Of a stretch of DNA of 57,482 nt, positions 8,109-16,598 are shown one piece after another. The stretch is taken from positions 1 through 57,482 of the forward strand of contig JAFZPH010000033.1 of NCBI GenBank assembly GCA_017550405.1, read 5' to 3'. The first letter of the stretch is position 1. Each line of letters opens with the position of its first letter. The notes beneath the pieces are model-generated. The model searched no databases. It was not told the origin of the DNA and saw only the letters and a program-made list of their open reading frames with translations. Source of the DNA: Bacteroidales bacterium (GTDB taxonomy: Bacteria > Bacteroidota > Bacteroidia > Bacteroidales > P3). Both the position numbers and the translations under genes were made by a program.

Positions 8109-8140
8109 TTGTCAATTGAAAAAAAGTTCGTACTTTTGCA
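8109..8140 (+). promoter_or_regulatory. rpmH promoter
   Basis: TTG (8109-8111), a 19-base spacer, then TACTTTTGCA (8131-8140): the full Bacteroidota -33/-7 arrangement, about 20 bases before the rpmH ATG. A four-codon ORF, ATGAAGAAAAAATGA (about 8150-8164), ends across the rpmH start. Confidence 0.85.
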
Positions 8141-8160
8141 ACTCCAAAAATGAAGAAAAA

Positions 8161-8307
8161 ATGAAGAGAACATTCCAACCATCACGCAGAAAAAGAGCCA
8201 ATAAGCACGGATTTCGTCAAAGAATGTCCACCGCTAATGGGAGAAAAGTTTTGGCCGCACGCCGCAGAAAAGGCAGAAAAAAACTTACCGTCTCCGACGA
8301 GCGATAA
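8161..8307 (+). CDS. rpmH: 50S ribosomal protein L34
   Basis: A 48-residue, extremely basic ribosomal protein. The sequence [20 protein letters not shown] and the [15 protein letters not shown] tail are the L34 signature. The ATG at 8161 is the canonical start; in-frame codons upstream run through the promoter and are not coding. A perfect -33/-7 promoter precedes it and an intrinsic terminator follows, so it is expressed as a single gene at this locus. Confidence 0.97.
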   Translation: MKRTFQPSRRKRANKHGFRQRMSTANGRKVLAARRRKGRKKLTVSDER

Positions 8308-8349
8308 ATCGGATTACAAAAATCCAGGCATACGACTCTTTGCAAAGAG

Positions 8350-8385
8350 AAAAAGAAGTATTGTGATTCAGTACTTCTTTTTTTT
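8350..8385 (+). terminator. rpmH intrinsic terminator
   Basis: AAAAAGAAGTA and TACTTCTTTTT pair around an 11-base loop (8350-8382) and run into a T-tract. The A-rich left arm also makes it usable from the other strand. Confidence 0.85.
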
Positions 8386-8490
8386 ACACCCGCCGCACAG
8401 CCTGGCGCGCCGCACCCCTCCTCCCCCGCCTACAGGGTATCACCGACACCGCTGTCCATCCGTTCCGCAACAAACACCCCGACCCAACCC

Positions 8491-9909
8491 ATGAAGAAGA
8501 AAAAAGAGCAACCCATACTCGAGAACATCACCATCACCGACATCGGAGCCGAAGGCAAAGCCATTGCCCGTGTCGACGGCATGGTGGTCTTCGTCCCCTA
8601 CGTCGTCCCCGGCGACGTGGCCGACATCCAAATCCTCAAGAAGAAGAAAAGCTATGCCGAAGGCAAGGCCGTGGCCATCCACCAGTTCTCCGACCGGCGG
8701 GTGCCGCCCCAATGCCCCCATTTCGGCACCTGCGGCGGCTGCCGCTGGCAGACCCTCAACTACGCCGACCAGCTGGCCGCCAAGCAGCAACAGGTAAGGG
8801 ACAACTTCGAGCGGCTGGGACACCTCGACTGCGCCGGCATGCAACCCATCTGCGGCTCCGAACACATATACGAGTATCGCAACAAGCTCGAGTTCACCTT
8901 CTCCTCGCGGGCATGGCACGACCTGCCCCCAGCACCCGACGCCCCCGCCGAGCCCGGCGCCCTCGGCTTCCACATCCCCACCCTCTTCGACAAAGTGCTC
9001 AACATCGAGCACTGCGCCCTCCAGCCCTCGCTCAGCGACAGCATACGGCTGGCCGCACGCGACTACGCCGTCGCCCACCACCTCCCCTTCTACGACATCC
9101 GCAACCACACCGGCTGCCTCCGCAACCTCATCGTCCGCAACACCGCCGACGGCCAGTGGATGGTCGTCCTCGTCATTGCCCAACGCCACCCCGGCTGGGA
9201 AGGACTTATGGACCACCTGCGCGACACCTTCCCTCAAATCACATCCCTCCAATACATCATCAACGACAAATTCAACGACTCCTACACCGACCTCCCCTCC
9301 ACCACCTACGCCGGGCAGGACCACATACAGGAAACCATGCAAGGCTACAACGGCGCCGACCCCCTCCTCTTCACCATCCGCCCCCAGACCTTCTACCAGA
9401 CCAACTCACCCCAAGCCCAGCGGCTCTACTCCTTCGTGGCGCAATATGCCCAGCTCACGCCCGACGACACCGTCTACGACCTCTATACCGGCACCGGCAC
9501 CATCGCCCTCTTCCTGGCACGCATGTGCCGGCAGGTGGTAGGCATCGAATATGTCGAGGACTCCATCGCCGCCGCTCGCGAGAACGCCATCGCCAACCAT
9601 ATCGGCAACACCCGCTTCTTTGCCGGCGACATGGCCAAAGTGCTCACCCCCCAGTTCGTCGCCGAGCAAGGACGCCCCGACATCGTCGTCACCGACCCCC
9701 CGCGCGCCGGCATGCACGAGAAAGTGGTCGAGCAGCTCCTCGCCATGCAGCCCCGACGCATCGTCTACGTCAGCTGCAACCCCGCCACACAAGCCCGCGA
9801 CATCAGCCTCCTCTCCGCCAAATACCGCCTGGGCCGCATCCAACCCGTCGACATGTTCCCGCACACCCAGCATGTCGAAAACGTCGCCGAGCTCACCCTC
9901 ATCTCTTGA
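8491..9909 (+). CDS. rlmD: 23S rRNA (uracil-C5)-methyltransferase, RlmD/RumA family
   Basis: A SAM-dependent RNA methyltransferase, 472 residues. An N-terminal TRAM domain (about 8-65, ITDIGAEGKAIARVDGMVVF) is followed by an iron-sulfur cysteine cluster (CPHFGTCGGC near residue 75, plus a later Cys near 171). The SAM-binding motif is VYDLYTGTGTIALFLA. Motif TDPPRAGMHE and the catalytic-Cys motif YVSCNPATQARD are present, as is the C-terminal DMFPHTQHVENVA. These place it in the RlmD/RlmCD family; which uridine(s) it methylates (1939 or also 747) cannot be read from sequence. It follows rpmH but is separated by a terminator. Confidence 0.94.
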   Translation: MKKKKEQPILENITITDIGAEGKAIARVDGMVVFVPYVVPGDVADIQILKKKKSYAEGKAVAIHQFSDRRVPPQCPHFGTCGGCRWQTLNYADQLAAKQQQVRDNFERLGHLDCAGMQPICGSEHIYEYRNKLEFTFSSRAWHDLPPAPDAPAEPGALGFHIPTLFDKVLNIEHCALQPSLSDSIRLAARDYAVAHHLPFYDIRNHTGCLRNLIVRNTADGQWMVVLVIAQRHPGWEGLMDHLRDTFPQITSLQYIINDKFNDSYTDLPSTTYAGQDHIQETMQGYNGADPLLFTIRPQTFYQTNSPQAQRLYSFVAQYAQLTPDDTVYDLYTGTGTIALFLARMCRQVVGIEYVEDSIAAARENAIANHIGNTRFFAGDMAKVLTPQFVAEQGRPDIVVTDPPRAGMHEKVVEQLLAMQPRRIVYVSCNPATQARDISLLSAKYRLGRIQPVDMFPHTQHVENVAELTLIS

Positions 9910-9942
9910 CGCACACAACATGCCGGTCAAGGTGTTCCAAAA

Positions 9943-10022
9943 AGTCCGAAGGACTGGAAGATAACAGGCGGGGGCAATAGCCCCCGTTCTTGTGGACGAT
10001 AAAAACAAAGCCCCGCAAGGGC
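9943..10022 (+). repeat. cluster of three GC-rich hairpins after rlmD
   Basis: Three short palindromes occur in 80 bases: AGTCC-GAA-GGACT (9943-9955), CGGGGGC-AATA-GCCCCCG (about 9969-9986) and GCCC-CGCAA-GGGC (about 10010-10022). They follow the rlmD stop without a clean T-tract. The layout resembles a REP-type palindromic element that may also end transcription. The rest of the gap to 10190 shows nothing else recognisable. Confidence 0.55.
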
Positions 10023-10209
10023 GACAACACAGAAACTCATCGTCAGCCGATAGCCGGCAGCACACACCCCATCACCCATGCCCCGCACAGCCCCCGGGGC
10101 CGCTACGTTACGCTCCACCTCACGCCCCGCTGCACAACCCTCACTGCAAAAATAACTACAAATTCCTTACACCAATAATAAAAAATATCTCCAATTCAAA
10201 AAAAAATAT

Positions 10210-10219
10210 TATCTTTGCA
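10210..10219 (+). promoter_or_regulatory. -7 promoter element for the T9SS repeat protein gene
   Basis: TATCTTTGCA, with an AT-rich spacer before it and no clear -33 TTG. It implies a 5' leader of about 85 bases before the ATG at 10310. Confidence 0.7.
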
Positions 10220-10309
10220 TGTTCTATCGTCCAAATCAACAATAGGCAATAGACACATTAAATAATTGAAAATAAATAAACAAAGGATAAACTAATAAAT
10301 TTTCACACG

Positions 10310-11974
10310 ATGAAAAAAGCATTATTAAGTCTATTATTGGCCGTTGCCGTCATGCCTTTGGCCCTTGCCCAAGACAACACTCAACGCACCATTATCACAT
10401 CCAATTCCACCGTATGTGGATCTCTCGCATGGATTGACGGGCAGACATACACCAACGACACCGTGGTTTACTACATCAATCCCACCGACGACACGCTGTT
10501 CGTCCTCAACCTCACCGTCAACCACCCCTTCGTCTCCAACCAGACAGTCATCGGTACCCGTTGCACCTACAACTGGCGCGGTGAAACCTACACTCAGGCA
10601 GGCATGTATAGCGACACTGTCGTTGCCGCTGTCGGTTCCGGTCTTTGCGACAGCGTCTTCAACCTGTCGTTGACCCTCTCCAACACCGAGACCGATGCCG
10701 AGACCGTTCACACCTGCGGCCAGTACGTGTGGAAAGGCGACACCATCCTCCAGTCCGGCGTCTACACCGACACTATCGTCACCGACAACTGCACCCATTA
10801 CGATGTGCTGAACCTCAACCTGGTCACCACCATCAACGTCAACGAATTCGTGAGCCACTGCGGCGACTACCATTGGTACGACACCCTCCTCACCACTTCC
10901 GGCACCTACACCCACACGGTCGAGAACGCCGAAATCAACTGCGACACCCTCCACAGCCTCAACCTCAGCATCATCGTCGACAGTGCCGCTATGGTCTACG
11001 ACTCCGCCTGCGCCACCAAGACCTGGCGTGGCCACGAATACACCGAGAGCGGTATCTACAGCATCCTCGACACCAACAGCTCTACCCATTGCGTCACCTA
11101 CCGTCCCATCACCCTCAAAATCAAAACTCCCAGCACCCCCGTATGCGACACCGCCATCGAGGGCTGCAACGGCTTGCTCTTCACCATCAGCTCCCTCACA
11201 GGTTCCACCACCAAGCGCTTCACCGAGAGCGGCTACTTCGACACCATGCTCACCGACCGCCGTTGGGCAAAATGCTACGACAGTACCATCGCCATCCACA
11301 TCACCATCCACAAATCCGGCTATGACTCCACCTACGTCAACGCCTGCGACAGCTTCCACTGGGACCTCAACAACCGCACCTATTACAATGTGCCCGAAAA
11401 AGCTCCCTCCTATGCCTTCAGCACCGACACCTTCGGCTGCGACAGCATGATGGTACTGATGCTCACCCTCAAGAAAGCCCCCGTCATCACCTCCATCAAC
11501 GGTGAATGGAACCTCAAAGCCGGCGAGACCGCCGTCCTCTACCCCACCTGCACCCCCGGAGCCTCCTATAAATGGACCTATGGCAACCAGACCTCTACCG
11601 CCGACACCCTCCGCATCCCCAACGTACAGGGCAATATCGACGTATCGCTCCAGGCAACCCTCAAATATAGCAACTTCTCCTGCCACGACACCAGCTGGAT
11701 CACCATCGTCACCTTCGTAGGCATCAACAGCGCCGAGAGCGCCAATGTCACCCTCTACCCCAACCCCACTGTCGGTCAGCTCAACATCGAGAGCGCTGAA
11801 AACATCAGCCGCGTGGCCATCTACAACACCCTTGGACAACAGGTGTTGGCCAACACCAACCTCGGCAACAAAACCGTCATGGACCTCACCAACCTCCCCA
11901 AAGGTGCCTACACCATGCACCTCTCCCTCCAGAACGGCGAGACAGTCATACGCAAATTCATCATCACCAAATAG
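10310..11974 (+). CDS. secreted T9SS protein built from about seven Cys/Trp repeats
   Basis: 554 residues with signal peptide MKKALLSLLLAVAVMPLALA and a C-terminal type A T9SS sorting domain (about 480-554: VTLYPNPTVGQLNIES, LPKGAYTMHLS, final KFIITK). Between them are about seven degenerate repeats of 55-75 residues: Cys, a Trp three to four residues on, Tyr, SGxYxDT, then CDS and an alternating LxLxI strand (for example CGQYVWKGDTILQSGVYTDT). Such repeats are common in large Bacteroidota surface proteins; the paired cysteines suggest a disulfide per unit. No catalytic domain is seen, so a structural or adhesive surface role is inferred. It has its own promoter and terminator. Confidence 0.88.
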   Translation: MKKALLSLLLAVAVMPLALAQDNTQRTIITSNSTVCGSLAWIDGQTYTNDTVVYYINPTDDTLFVLNLTVNHPFVSNQTVIGTRCTYNWRGETYTQAGMYSDTVVAAVGSGLCDSVFNLSLTLSNTETDAETVHTCGQYVWKGDTILQSGVYTDTIVTDNCTHYDVLNLNLVTTINVNEFVSHCGDYHWYDTLLTTSGTYTHTVENAEINCDTLHSLNLSIIVDSAAMVYDSACATKTWRGHEYTESGIYSILDTNSSTHCVTYRPITLKIKTPSTPVCDTAIEGCNGLLFTISSLTGSTTKRFTESGYFDTMLTDRRWAKCYDSTIAIHITIHKSGYDSTYVNACDSFHWDLNNRTYYNVPEKAPSYAFSTDTFGCDSMMVLMLTLKKAPVITSINGEWNLKAGETAVLYPTCTPGASYKWTYGNQTSTADTLRIPNVQGNIDVSLQATLKYSNFSCHDTSWITIVTFVGINSAESANVTLYPNPTVGQLNIESAENISRVAIYNTLGQQVLANTNLGNKTVMDLTNLPKGAYTMHLSLQNGETVIRKFIITK

Positions 11975-11997
11975 TGTAACATCACTACCTGTCCCAC

Positions 11998-12033
11998 AAG
12001 CGTCCTGCACCCGGGTGCTGGACGCTTTTTTTT
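11998..12033 (+). terminator. intrinsic terminator after the T9SS repeat protein gene
   Basis: AAGCGTCC..GCAC and GTGC..GGACGCTT form a long GC-rich stem, followed by eight T residues. Confidence 0.9.
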
Positions 12034-12048
12034 AGAAGCCTTCGACGC

Positions 12049-13074
12049 ATGAAACACCCCGCCATCCTCCTCGCCTGCCTGCTGCTGCTCGGCGCATGCC
12101 ACCGCACCGGCCGCCCCGTCACACTGCAAGGCGAAACCCAAGGCACCTACTACAGCATCATCTACTTCGACCCCCAGCAGCGCAACCTGCAGCCGCAGGT
12201 CGACTCCCTGCTGCAGCTCGTCGACCGCACCGCCTCCCTCTGGAACGAGCACTCCCTTATCCGCCGCATCAACAGCGGGCAGGACTCGCTCATCACCCCC
12301 CTCTTCCACGACCTCGTCGACAAAGCCAGCACCATCCGCCACTACACCGACGGCGCTTTCGACTGCCGCATAGGCACCCTGGTCAGCCTCTACGGCTTCG
12401 GCTTCAAACGGCGTGCCGACATCCGCCCCGGCCAAATCGACACGCTCATGGCGCACCTCACCCCCCAAGCCTACACCCTCATCCCCCACCCCTCGTCCGA
12501 CGGCTCCACACCCTACATCCTGCGGCGCAACAGCCCGATTGAGTTCGACTTCAACGCCATTGCCCAAGGCTACACCTCCGACCTGCTGGCAGCCATGCTC
12601 GACAGCGCCGGCATCGACAACTACCTCGTCGACATCGGCGGCGAAGTGATAGCCAAAGGCTCCAAACCCGGCGGCACCCCCTGGACCGTAGGCATCGAAC
12701 GGCCTGCCGAAAACAAATACAGCAGCCCCGAAATCGAGACAGCCATCGTGCTGCGCAACCAATCGGTAGTCACCTCCGGCAACTACCGCAAATACTACGA
12801 ACAGGACGGCATCCGCTATTCCCACACCATCGACCCTGCCACCGGCCTGCCCGTCAGCCACACGCTCCTCAGTGTCTCGGTGGTCAGCACCGCCTCGTGG
12901 TATGCCGACGCCATGGCCACGGCATTCATGGTCATGGGCCTCGACAAAGCCCTCCGGTTCATCAACGACCATCCCGACAACCCCGACATCCAGGCCGCCT
13001 TCTTCATCTACGACGACCACGGACAATACCGCACCTACGCCACACCCGCATTCAAGGCACTCATCACACAATAA
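12049..13074 (+). CDS. apbE: FAD:protein FMN transferase, lipoprotein
   Basis: Attaches FMN covalently to threonine residues of flavoproteins such as RnfG/NqrC on the outer face of the membrane. 341 residues with a lipoprotein signal (ILLACLLLLGAC, lipobox Cys 17). The ApbE core shows GTYYSIIYF, DRTASLWNEHSLI, YTDGAFDCRIGTL, DFNAIAQGYTSDLLA, YLVDIGGEVIAKG, SVVTSGNYRKYY, and the metal-binding SHTIDPATGLPV with WYADAMATAFMVMG. The length is normal. No flavoprotein partner is adjacent. YicC follows 22 bases downstream, probably on the same transcript. Confidence 0.95.
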   Translation: MKHPAILLACLLLLGACHRTGRPVTLQGETQGTYYSIIYFDPQQRNLQPQVDSLLQLVDRTASLWNEHSLIRRINSGQDSLITPLFHDLVDKASTIRHYTDGAFDCRIGTLVSLYGFGFKRRADIRPGQIDTLMAHLTPQAYTLIPHPSSDGSTPYILRRNSPIEFDFNAIAQGYTSDLLAAMLDSAGIDNYLVDIGGEVIAKGSKPGGTPWTVGIERPAENKYSSPEIETAIVLRNQSVVTSGNYRKYYEQDGIRYSHTIDPATGLPVSHTLLSVSVVSTASWYADAMATAFMVMGLDKALRFINDHPDNPDIQAAFFIYDDHGQYRTYATPAFKALITQ

Positions 13075-13096
13075 TCCACCCAAAGCACCCAAACCC

Positions 13097-13960
13097 ATGA
13101 AATCAATGACCGGCTATGCCAAACGGCAATGCACCGCCGCCGACCGTAAATACACCGTCGAAATCAAAACCCTCAACAGCAAAACCCTCGACATCATCGC
13201 CAAGCTCCCCGCGTCGCTCCGCTCGCGGGAGCTGGACATCCGCACCCTGCTCAACCCCCTTGAACGCGGCAAAATCGACCTGGTCATCACCGAAGAGGCC
13301 GGCACCGCCACCGCCGCACAAATCAACACCGACCTCGTGCTGCAACGCTACAGCCAGCTCCAACAGCTGGCCCGGCAGCTCGACCAACCCACCACCGGCC
13401 TCCTCGACACCATCCTGCGCATGCCCGACGTATGGGAGACCACCGAGAACACCGACCTCGCCGACAACGAATGGCAGACCATCGCCGGCACCATTGCCGA
13501 CACCGTGGCCGACGTCGACCGCTTCCGCCAACAAGAAGGCGAAATACTGAAGAAAGACTTTATCAAGCACGTCGACCTGATAGAACAGAAACTCAACAGC
13601 ATCCCCCAATACGAGGCCGAACGCATCGACACCGCCAAAGAACGCATCCACCGCTACTTCAGCGAAGCGGCCATCAAGGAAATCGACCCCAACCGGTTCG
13701 AACAGGAGCTCATCTACTACCTCGAAAAACTCGACATCACCGAGGAAAAAATACGCCTTGCCAAACACATCGACTACTTCCGCCACACCATGGACCACGA
13801 AGAGAACTGCGGCAAGAAACTCGGCTTCGTAGCCCAGGAAATGGGGCGCGAAATCAACACCACCGGCTCGAAAGCCAACCATGTGGAGATACAGAAAATC
13901 GTCGTGGGGATGAAAGACGAACTCGAGAAGATAAAAGAGCAGCTGGGCAACATACTCTGA
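13097..13960 (+). CDS. YicC/YloC family endoribonuclease
   Basis: 287 residues beginning MKSMTGYAKRQ, the family hallmark, with the YicC N-terminal domain followed by the C-terminal DUF1732 (DPNRFEQELIYYLEKLDITEE, then CGKKLGFVAQEMGREINTTGSK). Members of this family have been described as RNases; the substrate here is unknown. The ATG at 13097 is the only start giving the conserved N-terminus. It lies just downstream of apbE. In many genomes yicC precedes gmk, but here a terminator and the restriction-modification locus follow. Confidence 0.92.
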   Translation: MKSMTGYAKRQCTAADRKYTVEIKTLNSKTLDIIAKLPASLRSRELDIRTLLNPLERGKIDLVITEEAGTATAAQINTDLVLQRYSQLQQLARQLDQPTTGLLDTILRMPDVWETTENTDLADNEWQTIAGTIADTVADVDRFRQQEGEILKKDFIKHVDLIEQKLNSIPQYEAERIDTAKERIHRYFSEAAIKEIDPNRFEQELIYYLEKLDITEEKIRLAKHIDYFRHTMDHEENCGKKLGFVAQEMGREINTTGSKANHVEIQKIVVGMKDELEKIKEQLGNIL

Positions 13961-13977
13961 CCCGCTGCAAACCCCTC

Positions 13978-14012
13978 AGGTCTCCGCCCGGCCCGCCGGG
14001 CGGAGACCTTTC
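13978..14012 (+). terminator. terminator after yicC
   Basis: AGGTCTCCGCCCGG and CCGGGCGGAGACCT form a nearly perfect stem followed by a short TTTC run. Confidence 0.75.
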
Positions 14013-14091
14013 ATTATCCCTTATCGGCCATTAGGGTTAAATGAAACAATGAGACCTAAGACTGGAATTAAGATGGCATGGGTAAAATGAG

Positions 14092-14120
14092 CCACGGCAA
14101 GCACTCCATGCTTGCCGTGG
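14092..14120 (-). terminator. terminator-like hairpin downstream of the restriction-modification pair
   Basis: CCACGGCAAGCA and TGCTTGCCGTGG pair; on the minus strand CTCATTTT follows. The 211-base gap holds only this and the yicC terminator. Nearly the same stem recurs at 56609-56635. Confidence 0.6.
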
Positions 14121-14171
14121 TGATAAATCGGAACATCCGCAGCGACGGGTAATTCAGACGATATAGGTACT

Positions 14172-14948
14172 TTATGGTAAATCAAATATTGAAAGCGGAT
14201 TAGCCTTGAATTGCAGTTGGTTTGCAGTTTTCTCACCATTGTCCCCTCCTTTTCGCTGCATAGTAACTCCGCCCAAACGGATTCCTCCTTGATGTGTGTA
14301 CTCTACTTTATGGTCGCCCACATAATGATTGATGGCCTCATTGATGGAAACAAGTTTCCATCTGTAACCCTGATGTTTGTGGACTACAAGCATCCACTCT
14401 GCGGCGAATCTTCCGCGTCCACGAATAATGTCGCTGATAATCATTACCATATTGCTTTCCAGAAAATGGCGTAGGCTTTCTCGTTCTGAATGTGTGAACT
14501 CGTTCATATACATTCTTCTCGAATCGCTGCAGTTTTCGCGTGGCGGTAATTCTCCACAAAAATGTTTAAGAGTGTTTGCAACATTGTCAGGCATATGCCA
14601 CAAATCCTTGTACCTGTCTACGTATTTGCGTTCTATCTGATTGGATCCTGTTTTGTTCGAGACTAATTTCACCTGAATCTTCTCAAGAGAGGTTATTTCT
14701 TTGTTGCCCGACTGCCTTTTTATCTTGACTATCACCGTGACCAGCACATCTGCCTTGTAGCCCCTTGATCCAAATTCTATGCCATCGACCGATATGATGT
14801 CTTTCAGGTCATACATCATAATTTTCAACCACTGCTGGGCATCCTTGTCATTTCTCCAATTGGTGAACTTCTCGGATACCTCTTTCTCGTTGTCGAATCC
14901 TCCTTTGGCTGTTCGCGACGCTATTTCAGACTTATTTGACATTAGCAA
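14172..14948 (-). CDS. type II restriction endonuclease, HinP1I-like
   Basis: A 258-residue nuclease closely resembling, from memory, R.HinP1I (which cuts G/CGC). Shared segments include SRTAKGGFDNEKEV, LKDIISV, IQVKLVSNKTGSNQIE, HFCGELPP, DIIRGRGRFAAEW and VTMQRKGGDNGEKTAN. The PD-(D/E)XK-type catalytic site appears as D67 (GYKAD), Q92 and K94 (IQVK), matching HinP1I's Asp-Gln-X-Lys. Its start overlaps the methyltransferase stop by 17 bases; an in-frame ATG at 14942 is also possible. Base composition is much more AT-rich than flanking core genes, indicating transfer. GCGC specificity is inferred from this similarity and from the partner. Confidence 0.85.
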   Translation of the reverse strand: MLMSNKSEIASRTAKGGFDNEKEVSEKFTNWRNDKDAQQWLKIMMYDLKDIISVDGIEFGSRGYKADVLVTVIVKIKRQSGNKEITSLEKIQVKLVSNKTGSNQIERKYVDRYKDLWHMPDNVANTLKHFCGELPPRENCSDSRRMYMNEFTHSERESLRHFLESNMVMIISDIIRGRGRFAAEWMLVVHKHQGYRWKLVSINEAINHYVGDHKVEYTHQGGIRLGGVTMQRKGGDNGEKTANQLQFKANPLSIFDLP

Positions 14949-16233
14949 GGATTTTAGTGTTAATAATCGATTTTACAATGCATTGTAATACGTTTATTGA
15001 GACGGAGTTTCCGAATTGCTTATAAGCAATATTCCTATTAGTTGGAATTATGAACTGTTCGGGGAAACCCTGCAGTCTCGCACACTCTCGTGGCGTGAGT
15101 CTTCTAACCCGACCGTCAATTTTATAAAGGCCTGTCTTGGCCCCTGCACCTCCGCCATATGCCGACAAGGTAACACCGACACCTTTCCTACTATAGATTC
15201 TTTCCCCCTGTCCGCCTTTGTTGACAGTACCCACCCTAATAGGTCGTAATGCATACTCCTCGTGGCCGTCGTTCGGCCAAAATTCAATGTCTTTCCTGTG
15301 TATTGTAGCCTCCTCTACAGCACATTTATCGTTGTCCAAAATATTCTCGATGTAAACAGGTAAGTCTAATGGGTCAGGATAGATAAACTTGTCGTGGGTA
15401 ATGTCTTTCCTTAAGCCAATAATGTACACACGTTCACGTCGCTGAGGTGTTCCATAACGGGCTGCGTTCAATAGTTTTATCTTGGCATCATATCCGATGT
15501 CGTCGAGAATAGACATCATCTGTTTTATTGTCTCCCCATTATTGTGCGACAACAGATTTTTTACATTTTCAAGAAATAAAACAGCAGGACGTTTTTGCTT
15601 TGCTATTCGGGCTATGTCGAAAAACAATGTGCCACGGGTATCTTCAAAACCAAGTCTTTTGCCAGAGATGGAAAAAGGCTGGCAAGGGAAACCAGCACAC
15701 AGAACATCATGGTCGGGTATTCGTTTTTCGTCTATTTTAGTAATGTCTCCAAACGGCATTTCACCGTAATTGGCAAAATATGTGCTTTGAGCCTCAGCGT
15801 CGAATTCGGAGGAGAACACACATTCTCCTCCCATATTTTGCAGTGCAATACGAAATCCACCGATTCCTGCGAACAGGTCGATGAAGGTGAATTTAGGATT
15901 TTTTGGGGCGGGAAACGGAACGTCAAAGAACTCAGAGAAGAGACTATATTGAGCAGGATCCTCAGCTGCCATAATCAGTTGTTCGTCGCTCCAGTTGCAA
16001 ATATCGATCTGTTGTCGCATCTCTTTGCGTGAGAGGAAGTCGCGTATCGATTCGGCTATCTCGGCTCGATCTATATGACTTATGTCCTTGTGGTGGGTGT
16101 GCAGCCAATGGCTCAACACAGCCATCTGGTTCTCGTACGAGGTCTCGCCGTACAATTTTACATTGTAGCCGCAGACCTGTGCCTCATCTTCGGGGAAATT
16201 TGTCAGTTTTATTTTTTTTGGCTTATTCATCAT
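14932..16233 (-). CDS. DNA (cytosine-5) methyltransferase, M.HhaI-like, with N-terminal extension
   Basis: 433 residues. The C5-methyltransferase motifs are in order: FIDLFAGIGGF (SAM binding, about 117-127), catalytic CAGFPCQPFSISGKRLGFED (Cys184), LENVKNLLSH (Glu222), QRRERVYIIG and YKQFGNSVSINVLQ. The target-recognition region (KGGQGERIYSRKGVGVTLSA, YGGGAGAKTG) is very close to that of M.HhaI as I recall it, predicting methylation of GCGC. About 103 extra residues precede motif I; they are helical, not an obvious HTH, and absent from M.HhaI. The gene protects host DNA from the endonuclease encoded immediately downstream. Confidence 0.92.
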   Translation of the reverse strand: MMNKPKKIKLTNFPEDEAQVCGYNVKLYGETSYENQMAVLSHWLHTHHKDISHIDRAEIAESIRDFLSRKEMRQQIDICNWSDEQLIMAAEDPAQYSLFSEFFDVPFPAPKNPKFTFIDLFAGIGGFRIALQNMGGECVFSSEFDAEAQSTYFANYGEMPFGDITKIDEKRIPDHDVLCAGFPCQPFSISGKRLGFEDTRGTLFFDIARIAKQKRPAVLFLENVKNLLSHNNGETIKQMMSILDDIGYDAKIKLLNAARYGTPQRRERVYIIGLRKDITHDKFIYPDPLDLPVYIENILDNDKCAVEEATIHRKDIEFWPNDGHEEYALRPIRVGTVNKGGQGERIYSRKGVGVTLSAYGGGAGAKTGLYKIDGRVRRLTPRECARLQGFPEQFIIPTNRNIAYKQFGNSVSINVLQCIVKSIINTKILANVK

Positions 16234-16304
16234 AAATCGTCACTCCGTAATTAATAACGAAAAGCCTCACTAATTATTGCATGGGTGCCGGAATTATTTG
16301 TGTC

Positions 16305-16559
16305 TTAGTCCCGTTTGGTTTGCCCGCACCCGGCAAATAAAAGCATCCCAGCCTTGTCTTTGTTGTAGGAGTCAGCAGCACGTGCCAACTCTTCTTGGGA
16401 GGTATTGCGGGCTACCATCTCCTCTTTGTCGCACCACATCTGCTGGGAGAACACCTATGACTCGCAGTCGTCCATAGGACGCTCATGCACCCAGGTGGAG
16501 GCACTCGTCACAACACTGCTTGCCAACACAACTTCACACACCTCAAAATGTTGCCGCAT
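16305..16559 (-). pseudogene. decayed reading frame upstream of the methyltransferase gene
   Basis: One minus-strand frame reads MRQHFEVCEVVLASS..., then HERPMDDCES and a TAG at about 16455-16457, then continues in the same frame as VFSQQMWCDKEEMVARNTS through AGMLLFAGCGQTKRD to TAA. Composition and continuity look protein-like, but I do not recognise the family. It may be the remnant of a gene disrupted when the restriction-modification genes arrived. Confidence 0.3.
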
Positions 16560-16572
16560 GAAAGAAAAAATA

Positions 16573-16580
16573 TATTTTTG
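16573..16580 (+). promoter_or_regulatory. candidate -7 element (TATTTTTG) before a small ORF
   Basis: TATTTTTG fits TAnnTTTG about 18 bases before the ATG of the 23-codon ORF. No clear -33 TTG was seen. Confidence 0.35.
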
Positions 16581-16598
16581 TCTTGGCAAAACAAAACG

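Noticed and set aside
8712..9980. 422-codon plus frame overlapping rlmD
   Set aside because: Arg/Pro/His-rich out-of-frame translation of a C-rich gene; rlmD motifs are in the other frame.
10334..12010. 558-codon minus-strand open frame
   Set aside because: Antisense shadow of the T9SS repeat protein; Gly/Val/Asp-rich with no motif.
14172..16233. Avoidance of GCGC in the window as proof of RM activity
   Set aside because: GCGC sites are visibly frequent in the core genes, so no depletion supports long residence of the system.
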